Source: Ryuthela nishihirai (Eukaryota > Arthropoda > Arachnida > Araneae > Heptathelidae). From it: 64,000 nucleotides of DNA. How positions within the stretch are numbered: position 1 is the first letter of the stretch; each line of letters starts with the position of its first letter. Below are positions 14,501 to 29,500 of the stretch, in pieces. The notes under the pieces were generated by a model. It was not told the DNA's origin. It made no database searches and saw only the letters and a list, made by a program, of their open reading frames with translations. The position numbers were made by a program, and so were the translations under genes. The stretch is from positions 434,001-498,000 of the forward strand of contig JAWZYU010000125.1 in NCBI GenBank assembly GCA_038380435.1. The letters run 5' to 3'.

Positions 14501-17500
14501 ATGGAAACAAAAGCAATAAAATCTATTCCAAAAGGAAGTTTAGAAAGCATTCAAATTAATGCAATGATATGTTACTAGATACCCACAGAATGTGGACAGA
14601 TGTTTAACTGTTTGAAGAAAAAAGTTTAACTATTTCACTCATAATATACACCAAAGAGCCAAAACATTATGACTACCTGCCTAATACAATGTTGGTCCTC
14701 CACGTGCTACCAAAACAGCTCTTATCTGACGAGGCATGGACATTACAAGATTTCTAAAGGTGTCTTGTGGTATCTAGTACTAACACATTACCAGCAGATA
14801 CTTAAAGTAATGTGATTGTAAGTTATATGATTGAGACGCCACAGATCAGATATGTTGTTCCAACACAAACTACAGATGCTCGATTGGATTGATGTCTGGG
14901 GAATTTGGAGGCCAGGGCAATACTTGGAAGTCTTCCTCATGTTCTGTTAACCATTCTCGAACAATCTGGGCAGTGTGGCATGGTGCATTATCCTGCTGAA
15001 AGAAGCATTACTAGAGGGGTATACTGTTGCCATGAAAGGATGTACCTGGCCTGCAATGATGTTTAAGTAGGTGGTAGATGTTATAGTTTCCTGCACATGA
15101 ATGACTGGACTCAGGGTTTCCAAGCAGAACATTGCCCAAAGTATTACACTTCCTCCACTGGCTTGTTTTTGTCTCAAAGTGTATCCTGGTGCCAACACTT
15201 CCCCAGGTAAATGACGCACACGTACCCAGCCATTCACGTGATACAATAGGAAATGAGATTCATTAGACCAGACGACTTACTTCCAATCATTCCAGGTCCA
15301 GTTTTGATGCTTGTGTGCCCATTGTAGGTGCTTTTGATGGTGAACTGAGGTTAGCATGGGTATTTGGAGCAGCCTGCAGCTACACAGCCCCATTTTCAGC
15401 AGGGTTCAATGTAGTGTGTGTTTTAACACATTACTCCTGTCACCAGCATTCAAATTATGGGTGAGTTGCACCACAATATCTCTTCCGTTGGCTCCTACCA
15501 TACGGAATAGCCTTCGCTCACCTCTAGCATTGAGAAGCTATGGTTGTCTCACACTTTGACAGCAGTTAGTGGTTTTTCCCCCTTGGACCACTTTTTGAAG
15601 GTACTAGTACTAGTACTAGTTTGTGGGGTGCTCACAGTTAACCATGAGCACCCCACAAACCTTGCCGTCTCAGAAATGCTCTGACCCAGTCGTCTGGCTG
15701 TTATAACTTGGCCTTTGTCAAACTCACTTAAGTCTGCTGCTTTTTCCATCTGAAGAACAAGAATAACCCTGATTAACAGAGCTCAGTATCAGGTGTTATT
15801 TATACCGTTTCATGACCGTCACATGCACCATCCTTTACCTGCAGTTGCTTTGATTTGCATAAAGATACGCTGGATGTAATGTTTTGGCTCTTCAATGTAA
15901 ATAAGAAGTTCAGATCAATAGAACAAATCATATTTAAAACTGTAATTTGCTACTTGCCTGACATGAAAATGTGGTGATGCAGCTTGATTATTTTCCCAAT
16001 CAGCAACCAGCTTTTTTATCACCTGGTATGCTTGTGTTAAATTGCCTTGATTTAAAAGAAGTTGAGCTTTCCTAAATTAATGCAAAAATAATATTTTTTG
16101 TTAATTTAAATGTAATAAAAAATAACGTTTAAAGATTAAGTGATTTCAAGAATTTTCTTTTTCTGATATACATAAGCTACTATCTGTTTACATATATACA
16201 TGATTGGGGAATTACTCCAAATGTACTCCAAATCTATAATGTCTAATAATTAAAATACAACAGTCCAAAAAATACCATTTCTATATATTTAAACAAACTA
16301 CACTGAATTTAAGTACAAAAATAGAGAAATAAAATATTTAATATATATATATATTTGGCAAAAAAGAGCAATGTAATTATGCTGTTAAGTGAATAATAAT
16401 TCAAAATTATTTCAGAAAGAGAGTGAAGTCCTTTCAGCACTTACTAATATCATTCTGATTTTCAATTACGAGAGGTTTAGTTATAGGAGGTGCAATATGT
16501 TAAAAAAATTTTATTTGAAATGGAGAAACTTTTTTTAATGCTTTCAGTCCAATGGTCCAAGTCACTATTATGTGCAAATGCATATAATTTAAGTTTCCTT
16601 TTTGCAGAAGTTATTTAAAAAATAATCAAGTATTTCAAATTACATGACTATTCTATTACTTACAAAATTTTATTTGAAAATAACATAATAATCATTAACT
16701 TTTTATTTCATAAAATAAAAAATTTTCCTATTTTAAAATTGCTACAGAAATGACAAATATTAAAAAATAATCAGAAAAATATAGAGATAAATAAATATAT
16801 AAAATAAAAATATATAGAAAGGGAATAATACTGTAAATTTGCAATAGTACAATATATATATATATCTTATACATAAAACATATAGCACAGTTTTAAATAA
16901 AACTTTTAATAATTTGTCCCTTAAATTAAAAGTTTTTCAAATTGTAGTACAGTTAAAACCTTTCATCAGGTATATAGAAAAATTAAATATTTGAATTGTG
17001 GGTAATATTTGCAACCCTAAGGTGATGCCACTGAAGAGAATAAAAAAAAAGTATTTTAAAAACATGAGTCCAATATTTACAGGATATTTCTTGTGCTACT
17101 CTGCTATTGAATATTGCATAAATTCATATATAATTTTTTTTCAAATAAGGGATCAATAGTAATTGTGATTATGTTTAAAATTTTTTTTAACCTAACCAAT
17201 TACTGAAATATGTAAGATATCATTTTTGATGATATAAGGCCTGAGGTAAATGACAATATTTATGAATGATAAAAGGTAGTACATTTTCAAAAACTGTGAA
17301 AATATCTAAATTATCAGTTTGAAAACAAAAAAGTTTTTATTTAGAAATATTATGCTGAAAACTGTCATCCATTTCCCCCACTTTTATTTGCAATTTTGAC
17401 TAAAGAAACAGTACAGTATAAAAGGGGCTCAATTTCATAGTTAACTATATATCAGAGGAGTACTGCCATCCAGTGGCAGAAACAGTAATAAAATGCTTCA

Positions 17501-20500
17501 AAATATCATGATTCAATAGCAGACAGTATGTATAAGATGCATGTATAAGTACAGGTACTGGCCAGAAGGCTCAATAATGAATCAAGTAAAAGTACAGGCT
17601 TTGGGTTGGGTTGTTTTACCTCTGAGCGGCACTTTTTTGCACACCATGGGCTAAATGGCCAGGTCACATGGACCCCGAAGGCTCAGAGAAGGTTGGGGGA
17701 GGGGACCCACTGGAACAGCTGTTGGGAGACAGATGGTAGTCTCCCGTCAAGGCCATCCAGCGTGTTCTTTAACGTGCACAGGGTATGGCTCTCCTTCACA
17801 CGGGGCCACGGTTTAACGTCCTATCCGACGGACGGTGGCCTTTCCAAGCCCATCGGTGTCCCCTACTGACCGTGGGCAGGGCGGGGAATTTTGCGGAGAT
17901 AAATCTCAACGCTGACCCAGCTGGGACTCGAACCTGGGAACTACAGATTACGAGCCTGGCGCGCTACCAACTGAGCCACCCCCGCCCCTGAAAGTACAGG
18001 CTTTGGGCTTTTTATTGTTAAACATACTTTTGTACCAGAGAAACTCTCTTTAAGACTTAAAATAGTAAATAACATTCACAGAGTTACCTGTTGACTTTAA
18101 CATCTAGAAATCAATAAATATTAGATGTTAAAGTTAACAGGTAACTCTATGAATGCTATTTACTGTTTAAATCATCAATAATGCAAATAGAGTGAAATAA
18201 CTTCATTATTTATTTCCATCTTACTCAGTGCGATATAAAAAGGAATAGTTCTGTCCTGGATCATAGATGGTGTCAAGTCTAGGAGCCAAAATTACAAGAA
18301 GATTGAAAAGTCATATTAAGTGGAGAAAAGATAGATTAGTTAATGGTAGAATATTTACACCACATTAGTTCAGTGGTAGAATAATACTCTGGCATGTTTC
18401 TGGAGAATCCCACATGTCGGCGAAATGTTTTTCCACATAAATATCAACCTCTTTCAGACAGTTTTGTACAACTTATATCCTTAAATTAGCAATTATGAAA
18501 ATACTTGCTAATTCAATCTTTATAGTTCAGTGAATATGACAAATACAGTGATTCCATTTTTGATAGGATTAGATTATACCACTTTTAATTAAGTATTGAA
18601 ATTAACATTCAAATAAATGATTTCAATTAGTCCACAATATGGTGGATATCAGAGCCTGGTTTGCAAAACTCAAAATAACTTCACTGTGGCCCCAAGTCCC
18701 TAGGTGAATATTTGGGTTGTTTATTGCCTGAGTAGCACTTTCACACACACAATGTGCCACATTAATCAAATTATAAGGACCCTAAGGGCTCAGAGCTAGA
18801 CAGAGAAATCACTGGACAGCCGATAGGAGACAGAATGAAGTCTCCATTAAGGCCACCCAGCATGCTCTTTAATGTGTCTAGGGTATGGTTCTCCTGCACA
18901 CAGAAACACAACTTAACATAACATTCAACAGATGACAGCCTTTCCAAGCCCATAGCACAGAACAGGAATTAGTGGAGAAAATCTCAATGTTGGCACAGTA
19001 GAACTTGTACCTGAGAAAATCAAGTTACAACCCCTGTGAGGAACTGTGAATCACTGAGGCAACCCCTGCCCCTCTACATAGGGATGGCTGAGGGAAAAAT
19101 GCATGTTTATCATATCTGGGAAAGCTAAAGTAATGTGAAATGACATGGTCAGAAGATTCAATTTAACATTTAATTTACTGTTATTGTAGGGTAATTTAAT
19201 TTACTGTGACCTGCAGAAAATGTGTGAAAAGCGCAAAAATAAACAAAAAATATATTTATTTTTGCTTTTTCAAAATAAATATTAAAACACAAATGAACAG
19301 ACTAAAAATGTGAAATATATACATTCAACTGTGTGCATCTTTTTTCTCCAAGATTTGAAGATTTGTAATTGAATTGACTTGGATTAATATAATAAAAAAA
19401 GAGTCTTACCTATATTGAGCTTCTTCCTCATTTATAATGCTAATTCCAGCCACAATTTTATCTGCTTCCTGCCACCTACCATAATAGAGTGCCTTTTCAA
19501 ACTTGATTGTTTGCTCACATAATTTCCAGATGTGGCTATGCTCTGTATGTGGTGGAAAGAGTTCTTTGGCATGCAATAATACTAAAGCAGCTAATTTGTA
19601 ATGACCCTGGAAAAATTATATTTTATTCAGTCAAATCTAAAGGCAATCATATTCTAGGGTTAATAACAGTTAACTTTAACTGTTAACGTAACATAACAGT
19701 TAACATTTTAAATACGAATTTCATATAACCACTTACACAATTTAATTCACCTTATGCATATTACATTTTTAATATCATTATTTCTCTGTAAAAATAAATT
19801 CTTAACAACTTAAATTCACACTAAAACAATTTTGTTAATCAGCCATATTGCTTATGGAAATATTGGCAACAACCATGATGAAAATGGTAGTGGATCATAA
19901 GTAGATGCTTTAAAGTCAAAGTACTATTTGCTCTTAACAGGATGATGAATATGTGAAAATGAGAAATTACCAATAGTTCCATTAATTTGCCTGGCTGGTA
20001 CACTCATATTCCCTCATATACTGTTAACTTCAGATGGTAGCTGGAAGTTTGAAATATGCAGGTCGCTTACAGAAAAAAAGCAGTCCATAAATTCGGAATG
20101 GTTGAAGTAAGCAGCAGCTAGTGGTGAGATCCACTCAAGGAGTACATTGCAGCTTAGTACAATACTTCTTAGTGCAGTTCTAACTTACTTCACAGATATG
20201 GTAAAGGTTAAACTTCTGTAGAATATATACTTCACTTTTACAATAAATGCTTGAATGTTGCTTAGAAGCATTTAGTCAATTTCTTAAAAACATATTTCAA
20301 ATTAGGATAATGGCTTTAAAAAGGTCCATCATCAGTTGGTTTCTTCTTTCACTGAACAAATCAGCTGCTTCAGTCAGTTGCCAATATTGAGATTGTGATG
20401 GTTCACCCATTCACTTTTACTTTTCCTTAACCAATTTTACTTTATTTATGTTATAATTATCATTTGAGGCTTAATTTAAGTTGATCCATCATTCTCCCAG

Positions 20501-23500
20501 TCCGTTCTGTTAGAGGAGTTGTGATTGCGTAACTTTGCATTTTGATTGACAGCCGATATATTCACTCGGAAGGACATGCCCACTTACATCGTATCTAGCA
20601 TGAACATGCGATCACCATATGGAAATGTTAACTGCTTTATAACCTAATAAGCTTAGCATAAAACAGTAAATTATATTTAAGGGGCAGGGGTGGCTCAGAT
20701 GATAGTGCACCACACTTTTAATCTGCAGTTCCCAGGTTCGAGTCCCACCTAGACCAGCGCCGAGATTTATCTCTGCAAAACGCCCTGCCCTGCCTTTGGT
20801 CAGTAGGTCTTGTGAAATTGGAAAAGCCATGATCCCAGTGTGCAGGAGAGCCATGGCCTGTTCATGTTAAAGAGTTTAAGGTCATACTGAATGGCCTTGA
20901 TGGGAGGCTACTATCTGTCTCCTAACAGCTGTCCAGTGGGTCCCCTCCCCTCAATCTTCTCTGAGTCCTTGATGTCCTTGTGACCTGGACATTCAACCCA
21001 TTGTATGCAAAAAAGTGCCACTTACAATGCTTTTCATAAAAAGAAGTACTGAAAAACTTAATTCCTAAAACAAATATCACTTTTAATTGGTTTTTTTGTT
21101 TCTGAAAATAAATAATCAATTGTACCTCTATAGCAAAGGACCAAGCTAAATTTCTTAGAGCCAAGCACGTGCCTTCCCCAATATGAAAAACACCACCTCG
21201 AATAGGATCTGATGTGTTGAGATATAATAGAAGCTGACTCACCAGACTTGACATACAACTGAATGAGAAATAAAACACAAAACCATTTTACAATACAGAT
21301 TACATTTTAAATGAATTCATATTTGCAACTTTTCAAAATATATTTACACAAATAAACACATACTGATACTATATTTTAGCATACTTCTTAGCTTCCATTA
21401 TATTATTCAGTATACTATGTATATTTGTTAAAAAAAATAAAAGCACACTTAATACATTACTATAAAATACAGCAAACATTCGTTTGCTTTGGATAAGTTT
21501 AAATTCCTCATATTTTGAACCAAAAAGTCATACTCAGCAGCATATATAGAAAAATCACTGCCAAAAATCCTATATAATAATACACTATCTCTGTCAGAGT
21601 GTAATGGAGTCCATGGAGGGAGACATGTTAACTAACATAATGCCTGTGTGAGGCTCAGTACGTAGCTTTCCCTACATATTAACCTTTAAAATTATATTTA
21701 TACAGTTATTTATTCTTTAGTCTATCATCAAAGGAAATTATCAATTGACTATAAGTCAAAATGTATTTTACTAGATTATCAGATTAGTTTCAATGAATGA
21801 CAACTGCACTGTCACAGTAATCAGTTTGTATGCTCTAATCAAGTAAAGTGCTTTAAATGCTTATTCCCCAGAAAATTTTAAGTTTTAAGAGTTATAGTTT
21901 TCCAATGTAGTTACGATTATTATGCAAATGATACAGTAAATGTGTATTGTATGGACTTTATCACCCATATATGCAGTATAGATTTGTGAACCAATGCATG
22001 TACTCTATTGGCTGGCTAAAAATCAAATTAGCCCTTTGCTATATCATCCATAAATAGAAATTTTGATATGGCTTTGTTTATAAGTCACTTCTCTGGAACA
22101 AGCGAGGCATGCCTACAACAAGGGGTATGGGTGGGCAACATAGGTTGCAGGAGCAGAGCCCCTTGTACTCAATAAATATTCATACAAATCATTCGATAAA
22201 TCATAATTTGGAGTAATATTTAGAACACACAAAAAGTTTTTACTTAGTTAAGCATGACTCTAATTTTTTGATTAACTTAATTCCAGATGAAGCAAGTAAA
22301 ATTAATGTATGAGAAATGTCTGATCTAGATTCCAAATGACAACTAAGCTAAAAATAACATAATTCCATCACACCTTAATTTTAAGAAGAAAAAAAATCCT
22401 CATGGAAACATTTAGTTAATTACAAGAACCCTTTGATACCTATAAATAATCATTACAATTAACAGAGGGCAATGACTATGGCATAATCATATATGAGGTC
22501 TGAATTCATTTTTGTATGGTAACAACTAATGTGTTGATGACTTTTTAAAAGTAAGTACCCCCCCCCCCCCCCCCCCCGATTCTCTTGATGGTAGCAAAGT
22601 GAAGTACTATAATATGAAGCTCTGAAATTTGCATATGTAGTTCTCTTGACATCTCAAACTATAAAGCCTACTTTTACAGCTTTCACATGTAGCTACCCTA
22701 ATGACAAACCAGGAAAAAAAATTCATTTAAATAAAATTTAAAATAAAAATAAAAAATAAATAAATAAATAAATAAATACCTCCTCAAGCAGCTGCTTGCC
22801 ACAGAGGTCTGACAGTAGCCTGTCGGTTTATATGCCATAGTAGAAGGTCTGTGAGGATGGTAGGAATAAGGGACTAAAAATTTATAAATAAATATTAACC
22901 CCTAACTTGCAATAATATTTAAAAAAAACATTTTAAAATCTGTTTTCAAATTTTTATTCACGAATCTATTTCAGTTTTTATTCATGAGTATAAAGACCTA
23001 GATATTATTAATTGTTACAATGCTATATTGGCAACATTCTTCTATGACAGTTTTGGTGCAAAGATGTTTTCTTTTCAAGTTGTTTTTGCACTTAATGAAG
23101 TAACTTTTGCGTTATAGTTCACAGTATTACTAGGGTTAAATGACAATGGTGAAATTATCTAATACAGACGTCGGCAAAATTTTTTGGCTGCGGGTCAAAA
23201 TCAACCAAAATGTGATTATTAAGAAGACAGTTCGGGTCAATGGGTATTTTCATTTTAAAACAGTCCGTTAGTGAATAATAAGATAAATTTCATTGAGAAA
23301 ACTATTACAATATGCGTTTAAACTCAAAACATAAAAAAAAAAAATTATAATTATAATTATTATAAAAACAAATATAATTCTCAAGTTTTAGTTCATTAAT
23401 AATTTATGAACTTTATTTATAAGCGTTCTCTTCGTTATCAATGGTTCCCCTGATGCTGAATTTGTGACGTCAATTTAGTCAAGCCTGGTTCATACTTAGT

Positions 23501-26500
23501 CACCTTAAGACAAATACGAGCTTCTGAATTTTCGGTAGTTAATCTGCTCCTGTTCTTACTTAAAATAAATTTCATGTGTGAAAATATTTGTTCACATTTA
23601 TAAGTAGAACTGAACACAGACAAAATGGCAAAGCCAATTTTTTTCAAAGATGAAAACTTCGTAGGAAGTGATGCCCAACATGATATCATGAAAAGATGAT
23701 TATCTTCCATGTTTTCTAAATCTTTCCGTAATGTCTCGAATTTGTCTGTCCACAACGTTGAACTTTTAAAATCAATCATTTCTAAACTTAAATTGTCAAT
23801 TTTAAGATATTCAAAATACTGCAAATCTAAAACATTTTCCTTTATTTCGTCGGGCTTTATTATAAATGTAAACATTTCGCCGTGCTTCTTAAAACTTAGA
23901 AAATATAAATGAAAGCAATCTAAATATATTCGAAAATTGTATTTTGAAGATTAAAAGTGAATTTGAAAGTAGATTTCATTCTCATGTTGGCTTTTTAGTA
24001 AGGGAAAGAAAAGAAATATTTTAATTTTTATGTCAGTTTCAAATAATATTAATTTCGAACAAAAACTCTTCCATTCCTCGTACATTTTCAAAATTGTGTG
24101 GTTATTTCCTTGGAGTCGTATGTTGAAATCATCATAATGGTTCATTACGTCTGTTAAGAACAAAAGTCTTAAAAACCACTGTTTATCATTGAGCTCGAGA
24201 TCATTTTCACCGATTTCGTAAAGAAATATTTGTATATCATCAAAGCACTCTACAAATCTATTAAGAACTTTGCCTCGACCTAACCATCATTCTTCAGCAT
24301 GTAACAGTAAATCTCCATATTTCAATTCAATTTCCTCCAAAAAAGCTTTGAAGCGCCTGTGTTAATGCAGATCGTGCTGCTATTGTGTTTACGATCTTAA
24401 CAACCTTTTTCATTACATCCTTAAGTTGTTGCGTGTGCCTTTGAAAAAATAAAATTTCTTCATGTATGATGCAATGGAACGATAAAGTGGGCGGCCAAGT
24501 TCATTTTCCCTTAGTTTCACAAATCCAACGTTTTTTCCTCTCTTAGCTGGAGCACCATCAATTGTTATGGAAAACAATTTACTTTTTAAATCCAATCTTT
24601 TCCAATTTTTGAAATTTGTAAACTCTTGTACTTGACGTAAAATATCAATGCCTTTGGTCACGTCATTCATTGAAGCAAGAATGCATAGTTCTCCAATAAT
24701 GTTCGAACTATTTATTGATGCAAATCTAATAATAATTGCCAGCCTAGCCATACTATTTACATCGGTACTTTCATCGAGTGCAATGCTAATTATGTCACTA
24801 GATAACAAATCATTTTTGACCTGTGCGTCAATATTTTTTGCCATATCTTCAATGCGATGCTGAACTGTTCTGGCCGACAATGGCAGATTAATTCTCTCAA
24901 TTATTTGTTTTTTATTTGCAAAGTCATTGAATAAGTGTTCGGAACAATTTATGAATGCGTTTCTCAAAAATTCGCCGTCTGTAAACGATTTTCCGTTGGT
25001 ACCAATACTAAGAGTTGCAATAAAGCTGGCAGATGTAGCATAATTGTGGCTGGTAACAAATCTCTTCAAAGATTTATTTTGTTTACCATAATTTAATACA
25101 CGTTTAGCAATGTAGTCATATTTTTCATCATTTGGCATTTCACTCACATCTTTATGTTTTGGAGAAAAGTGTCGCTCAATATTGTAAGTCCTGGCAGTAA
25201 TTATATCTGTACATAAAGTACATATCAATTTGTCACCATTTTCTATACATCCATACTTTTCAGTCCACACATCTTGAAACAATCTCTTTTTTGCTTTTTG
25301 TTTGTCCATGGTAATAAAAATAATAATTATTTCGCTTAGGTAACTGTTCTCACACTTATGAACTACTTTCACGTTATCTCGTTATCACACTTATGAACTA
25401 CTTTCACGTTAAAGACAAAGTAAACGTAAACAAGAATAGATGCGTGATCAGCAGGTGGGCAGGGCTCCTATTGGTCGGCTAGAGGTGGCATGCAGTCAGA
25501 GAGCCCAGCTGACCAATACGAGCCCTGATCACACATCTACTATTGTTTACATCTACTTCGTCTTTAATGTGAATAATCATCACTCATCGAGTAATGATGA
25601 AATTCGTTCGGACAATGTCGCTGCATTCCACCTATGTTCATTTCTGCAACTTTGTAATCAAACCAAAATGTTAATCTTATTATTTATACTTTCTCAAAGT
25701 GTTTGTTTCATGTTTATGTTTTATAATTTATTTTTATATACTTTATTTGCGGAACTCAAGTGGGTCACTTGAAATCATCAAATGGGTCACTTGGTGACCC
25801 GCGGGTCATAGGTTCCCGACGCCTGGCCTAATATGTCCAAGAATTTTATTCCTAATTTTGCTTTACATACTTCTATTTGAAAGTTACAATACTCTAAAAT
25901 CAAAATTATATATTAGAGTTCTGCAACTCAAACTTTCTATCCTCTAAATAAGCAGACAAATTACTAAAAATAATTTAAGGGGAAACAAAATTTTATAAAT
26001 GTATGCTATATTTAAAATAGACTTTATAAATATCTTAGTTCAATGCCCAATATCAAAAACATATAAATACATCCCCCCCCCCCCGATACTAGCACAGAAG
26101 TTGTTTCAATTGTTCATATATTAATGATGTCTTCGAGATAAAACATAAACACATCAGGAAAAATTCTAATGTTCTTTGGAACATAGATGTGATAAATTTA
26201 TTTCTATTATGCCATAAAAAGTGTACAGAAGACTACATTATTCCTTGAACATACAAATCGATGGCATAAACTAATTATAACACCTCACTACATTTTCACA
26301 AGACTAGGTCAATTACCACGATTTTGGATATATTAATATTCATCATCAGATTGAAGGTAATATTATGAAAGTTACACAAGAATTCTTTTTTTTAAAGATT
26401 TCTTGTGTAATCTTCATATCGTTTTCAATCTGATAACAGATATTAATATATCTAAAATAGTGATAATTGACCTAGTCTTGTGAAAGTGTATAAGCTGTTA

Positions 26501-29500
26501 CAACTAATTTATATCATTGATTTATATGCTCAAGGAATAATGTTGTCTTTCTGAACACTTTTTATGGCATCATGAAATTAATTCAAGTCTAGAAGGTGGA
26601 TGGATGGATTTTTTCACACTTGCCAAATTACTACAAATGAATATCACTGTAGTGAGCTTCATTCCTTCCTATCAAATTGGCTGCTGGCCTACAGCAGAGA
26701 GGTTATTTCCATCCAGAGTTTTGATGCTGAGTACCTGAATAACCAAAAGTATACTACTTGCAACAAGGTTATAAAAGCTTGGCTCTTGTCAGTATAAATA
26801 ATGCATGAGTGTTGAGACACTTAGAATCACATGGTAAAAGCTTCACAGCACAATCATCACAACCTTTCTTAAGCAAATGTGAATTGCCCCCACCTTAGTT
26901 TAAATGGTAGAGCAACTGGCACATAACCAAGAGATCCAGAGTTCAAGACTGATAGGTGGTGGGTAGATTTTTCACTTGCCGAATTATTATAAATGAATAT
27001 CACTAGTGAGCTTCATTCCTTCCTATAATGAAATAAATTTATCACATCTATGTTCCAAAGGAAATTATGCTTTTTCCTAATGTATTTATGTTTATCTTAA
27101 AGACATCATTAATGTATGAACAATTAAAACAACTTCTATGCTAACATTGAAAAAAAAAGAAAGAAAGTGTGTATTTATATACAGATTTTATAATTCAAAA
27201 GCAGCATAAAATGTTTGAAAGCTATAAAAAAATTATTAACATTCATATTAAAACCAAAATTAAAATTATTAAAATTATTTAAAAAATATTTATCTTTTAG
27301 ACTTACTAATAGATTCAGAAGGATTTTATACTTACCTATTACCATATAATGTCCATAAGGCTGATCTTTGTGCATAAGCAGCACCCATCACTTCTGTCAT
27401 AGAATGTTGACAGTTAAGAATATCACTCTTCATTACCATGTCAAACATACTGTATAAAAATTCAAGTTACTTAATTAAATGTAAATACACAGTGATATGT
27501 TATTAAAAGAGATTTAATCACAAACTACACTGTTTTAAAAGGGTTACTCAAATGCCCTTATTGCTCATTAGCTTGTTCTCATATATACATCGTTGCAAAA
27601 TGGAATGTGTAATAGTACTAACTTATCCTAACAACACAAAGACTTCTACATAAGAAGCATGAAGTGTTGACTTTTGATACTAATCGAGTATTTTATAAGT
27701 TCTTATATATATATACTCTCATATATTATACTGGCATGTTATACTTGTTTAGTTGTATGTCCTGTGAAGTAGATGTTTTGTAGTTCTGTAGATGTCTGGT
27801 ACACTCAACATTTTCATGGAGAAACACAGTCCTGATTATCTACAGTACACTTGACACTTGTTGACTTTCATATTGTAGATAAATCTTATTCTTGTCACAG
27901 GTTATTATAGTTGCCGTTATCATAGATGCTTTTCACTTTACAGATATTTGCTGTTAAGTTATATCTGATGTTAACATGCAGCCTTTCCATTTATTATTGC
28001 TAGTTGCAGATTTAATTCTTGACCATAACTGATGTTTTAAAGGCATTTGAAAGTTAAAAAGACAAATCTTTCAACTGAATACATACTTTCTCATGTACAT
28101 GAGAACAAGCTAATGAGCAATAAGGGCATTTGAATAACCCTTTTAAAACAGTGTAGTTTGTGATTAAATCTCTTTTAAAATTCAAGTTATTCAAATAGTT
28201 AAAATACTAGCACGCTTATGACAATGTAAAATTAATTCTATTGTAAATAAAACTACAAATATATATATATAAAGTGTCATAGAGAGAAATGCAATGATAA
28301 CCATAGAAAATAAGTAAGTAATAAAAATAGAAAATAAGTAAGTAATAAAGTTCACATACTACAGTGGTTTCCATAAATTAAGGAACAATCTGAAAACCTG
28401 TTTTTTTTTCTTTTTTGAAAGCCCATTGGATCTGCTGCATGTGAAATGGGAGATAGGTGTATATAAATACTGTAAGAATAACAAGTTGAAAAATGGAATA
28501 ACGTTTTCAATTTCCAATATTATATACAAATAGAGACAAATAATTGAAAGGTGAAGGTCAATTGAGATAGCCCAAGTGGTTCAATATCGAGTATAGCCAA
28601 CTCTTACCACTATGCAGGCTTTGCAGTGATGTCTAATACTGTGGATAAAGCTGTCCAGCAGCACTGTGGTTAGTAATCTCCATTGCTCCTCCAAATCATG
28701 TCAAAGAACAGGAGGCTTGCAGGATTCAGGAGAGAAACCCATCTCTTCAGAGCATCCCAAGCATATTCTATCAGATTTAGGTTGGGAGACTAGGCTAGGC
28801 GCTCCATACAGTTAATAGTGCTATTTTCCAGATAGTGATCGACATTGGTGTAGGGAAGTGATATTGTCCTGTGGGAGGAAGGTATAAGCTATTGCACCTG
28901 CATATAGTTGCGTTGGGTTGGGTTGTTTTACCTCTAAGCGGCACTATTTTGCACACCATGGGCTAAATGACCAGGTCACAAGGACCCTGAAGGCTCAGAG
29001 AAGGTTGGGGGAGGGGACCCACTGGAACAGCTGTTGGGAGACAGATGGTAGCCTCCCATCAAGGCCATCCAGCGTGTTCTTTAACGTGCACAGGGTATGG
29101 CTCTCCCGCACACGGGGCCACGGCTTAACGTCCCATCCGACGGACGGCGGCCCTTCCAAGCCCATCGGTGTCCCCTACTGACCGTGGGCAGGGTGGGGAA
29201 TTTTGCGGAGAAAAATCTCAACGCTGACCCAGCTGGGACTTGAACCTGGGAACTACAGATTACGAGCCTGGCGCGCTACCGACTGAGCCACCCCCGCCCC
29301 ACATATAGTTGCATGAAGGGGTGTAAGAATTCATCCTTGTACCTGTGATTGGTGACCTAGCCTATTGGAAGCCCCTACAGATCTGTGCAGTCACACAAAA
29401 GTATCTCTCCCCATACCATGGCACTAACATCATAATATATGTCCTATTCATTGATATTTGTGGCATGATAGATAACTCCTTCCAGATCAGCTGATGCTGT

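Larger units (their letters stand above)
23165..25825 (-). mobile_element. hAT DNA transposon, degenerate autonomous copy
   Basis: The ends form an inverted repeat, CAGACGTCGGCAAAATTT on the left and CAGGCGTCGGGAACC read inward from the right. Flanking 8-mers ATCTAATA (23157-23164) and GCCTAATA (25826-25833) are an aged 8-bp target duplication, the hAT hallmark. The element is 2661 bp and contains a BED-finger transposase on the minus strand. It retains more CpG than the surrounding intron, so it is a relatively recent arrival. Confidence 0.9.

Noticed and set aside
17606..17869. 87-residue frame starting MGCFTS as a protein family
   Set aside because: It is the antisense of a Pol III-type SINE with target duplications; the repetition is explained by retrotransposition.
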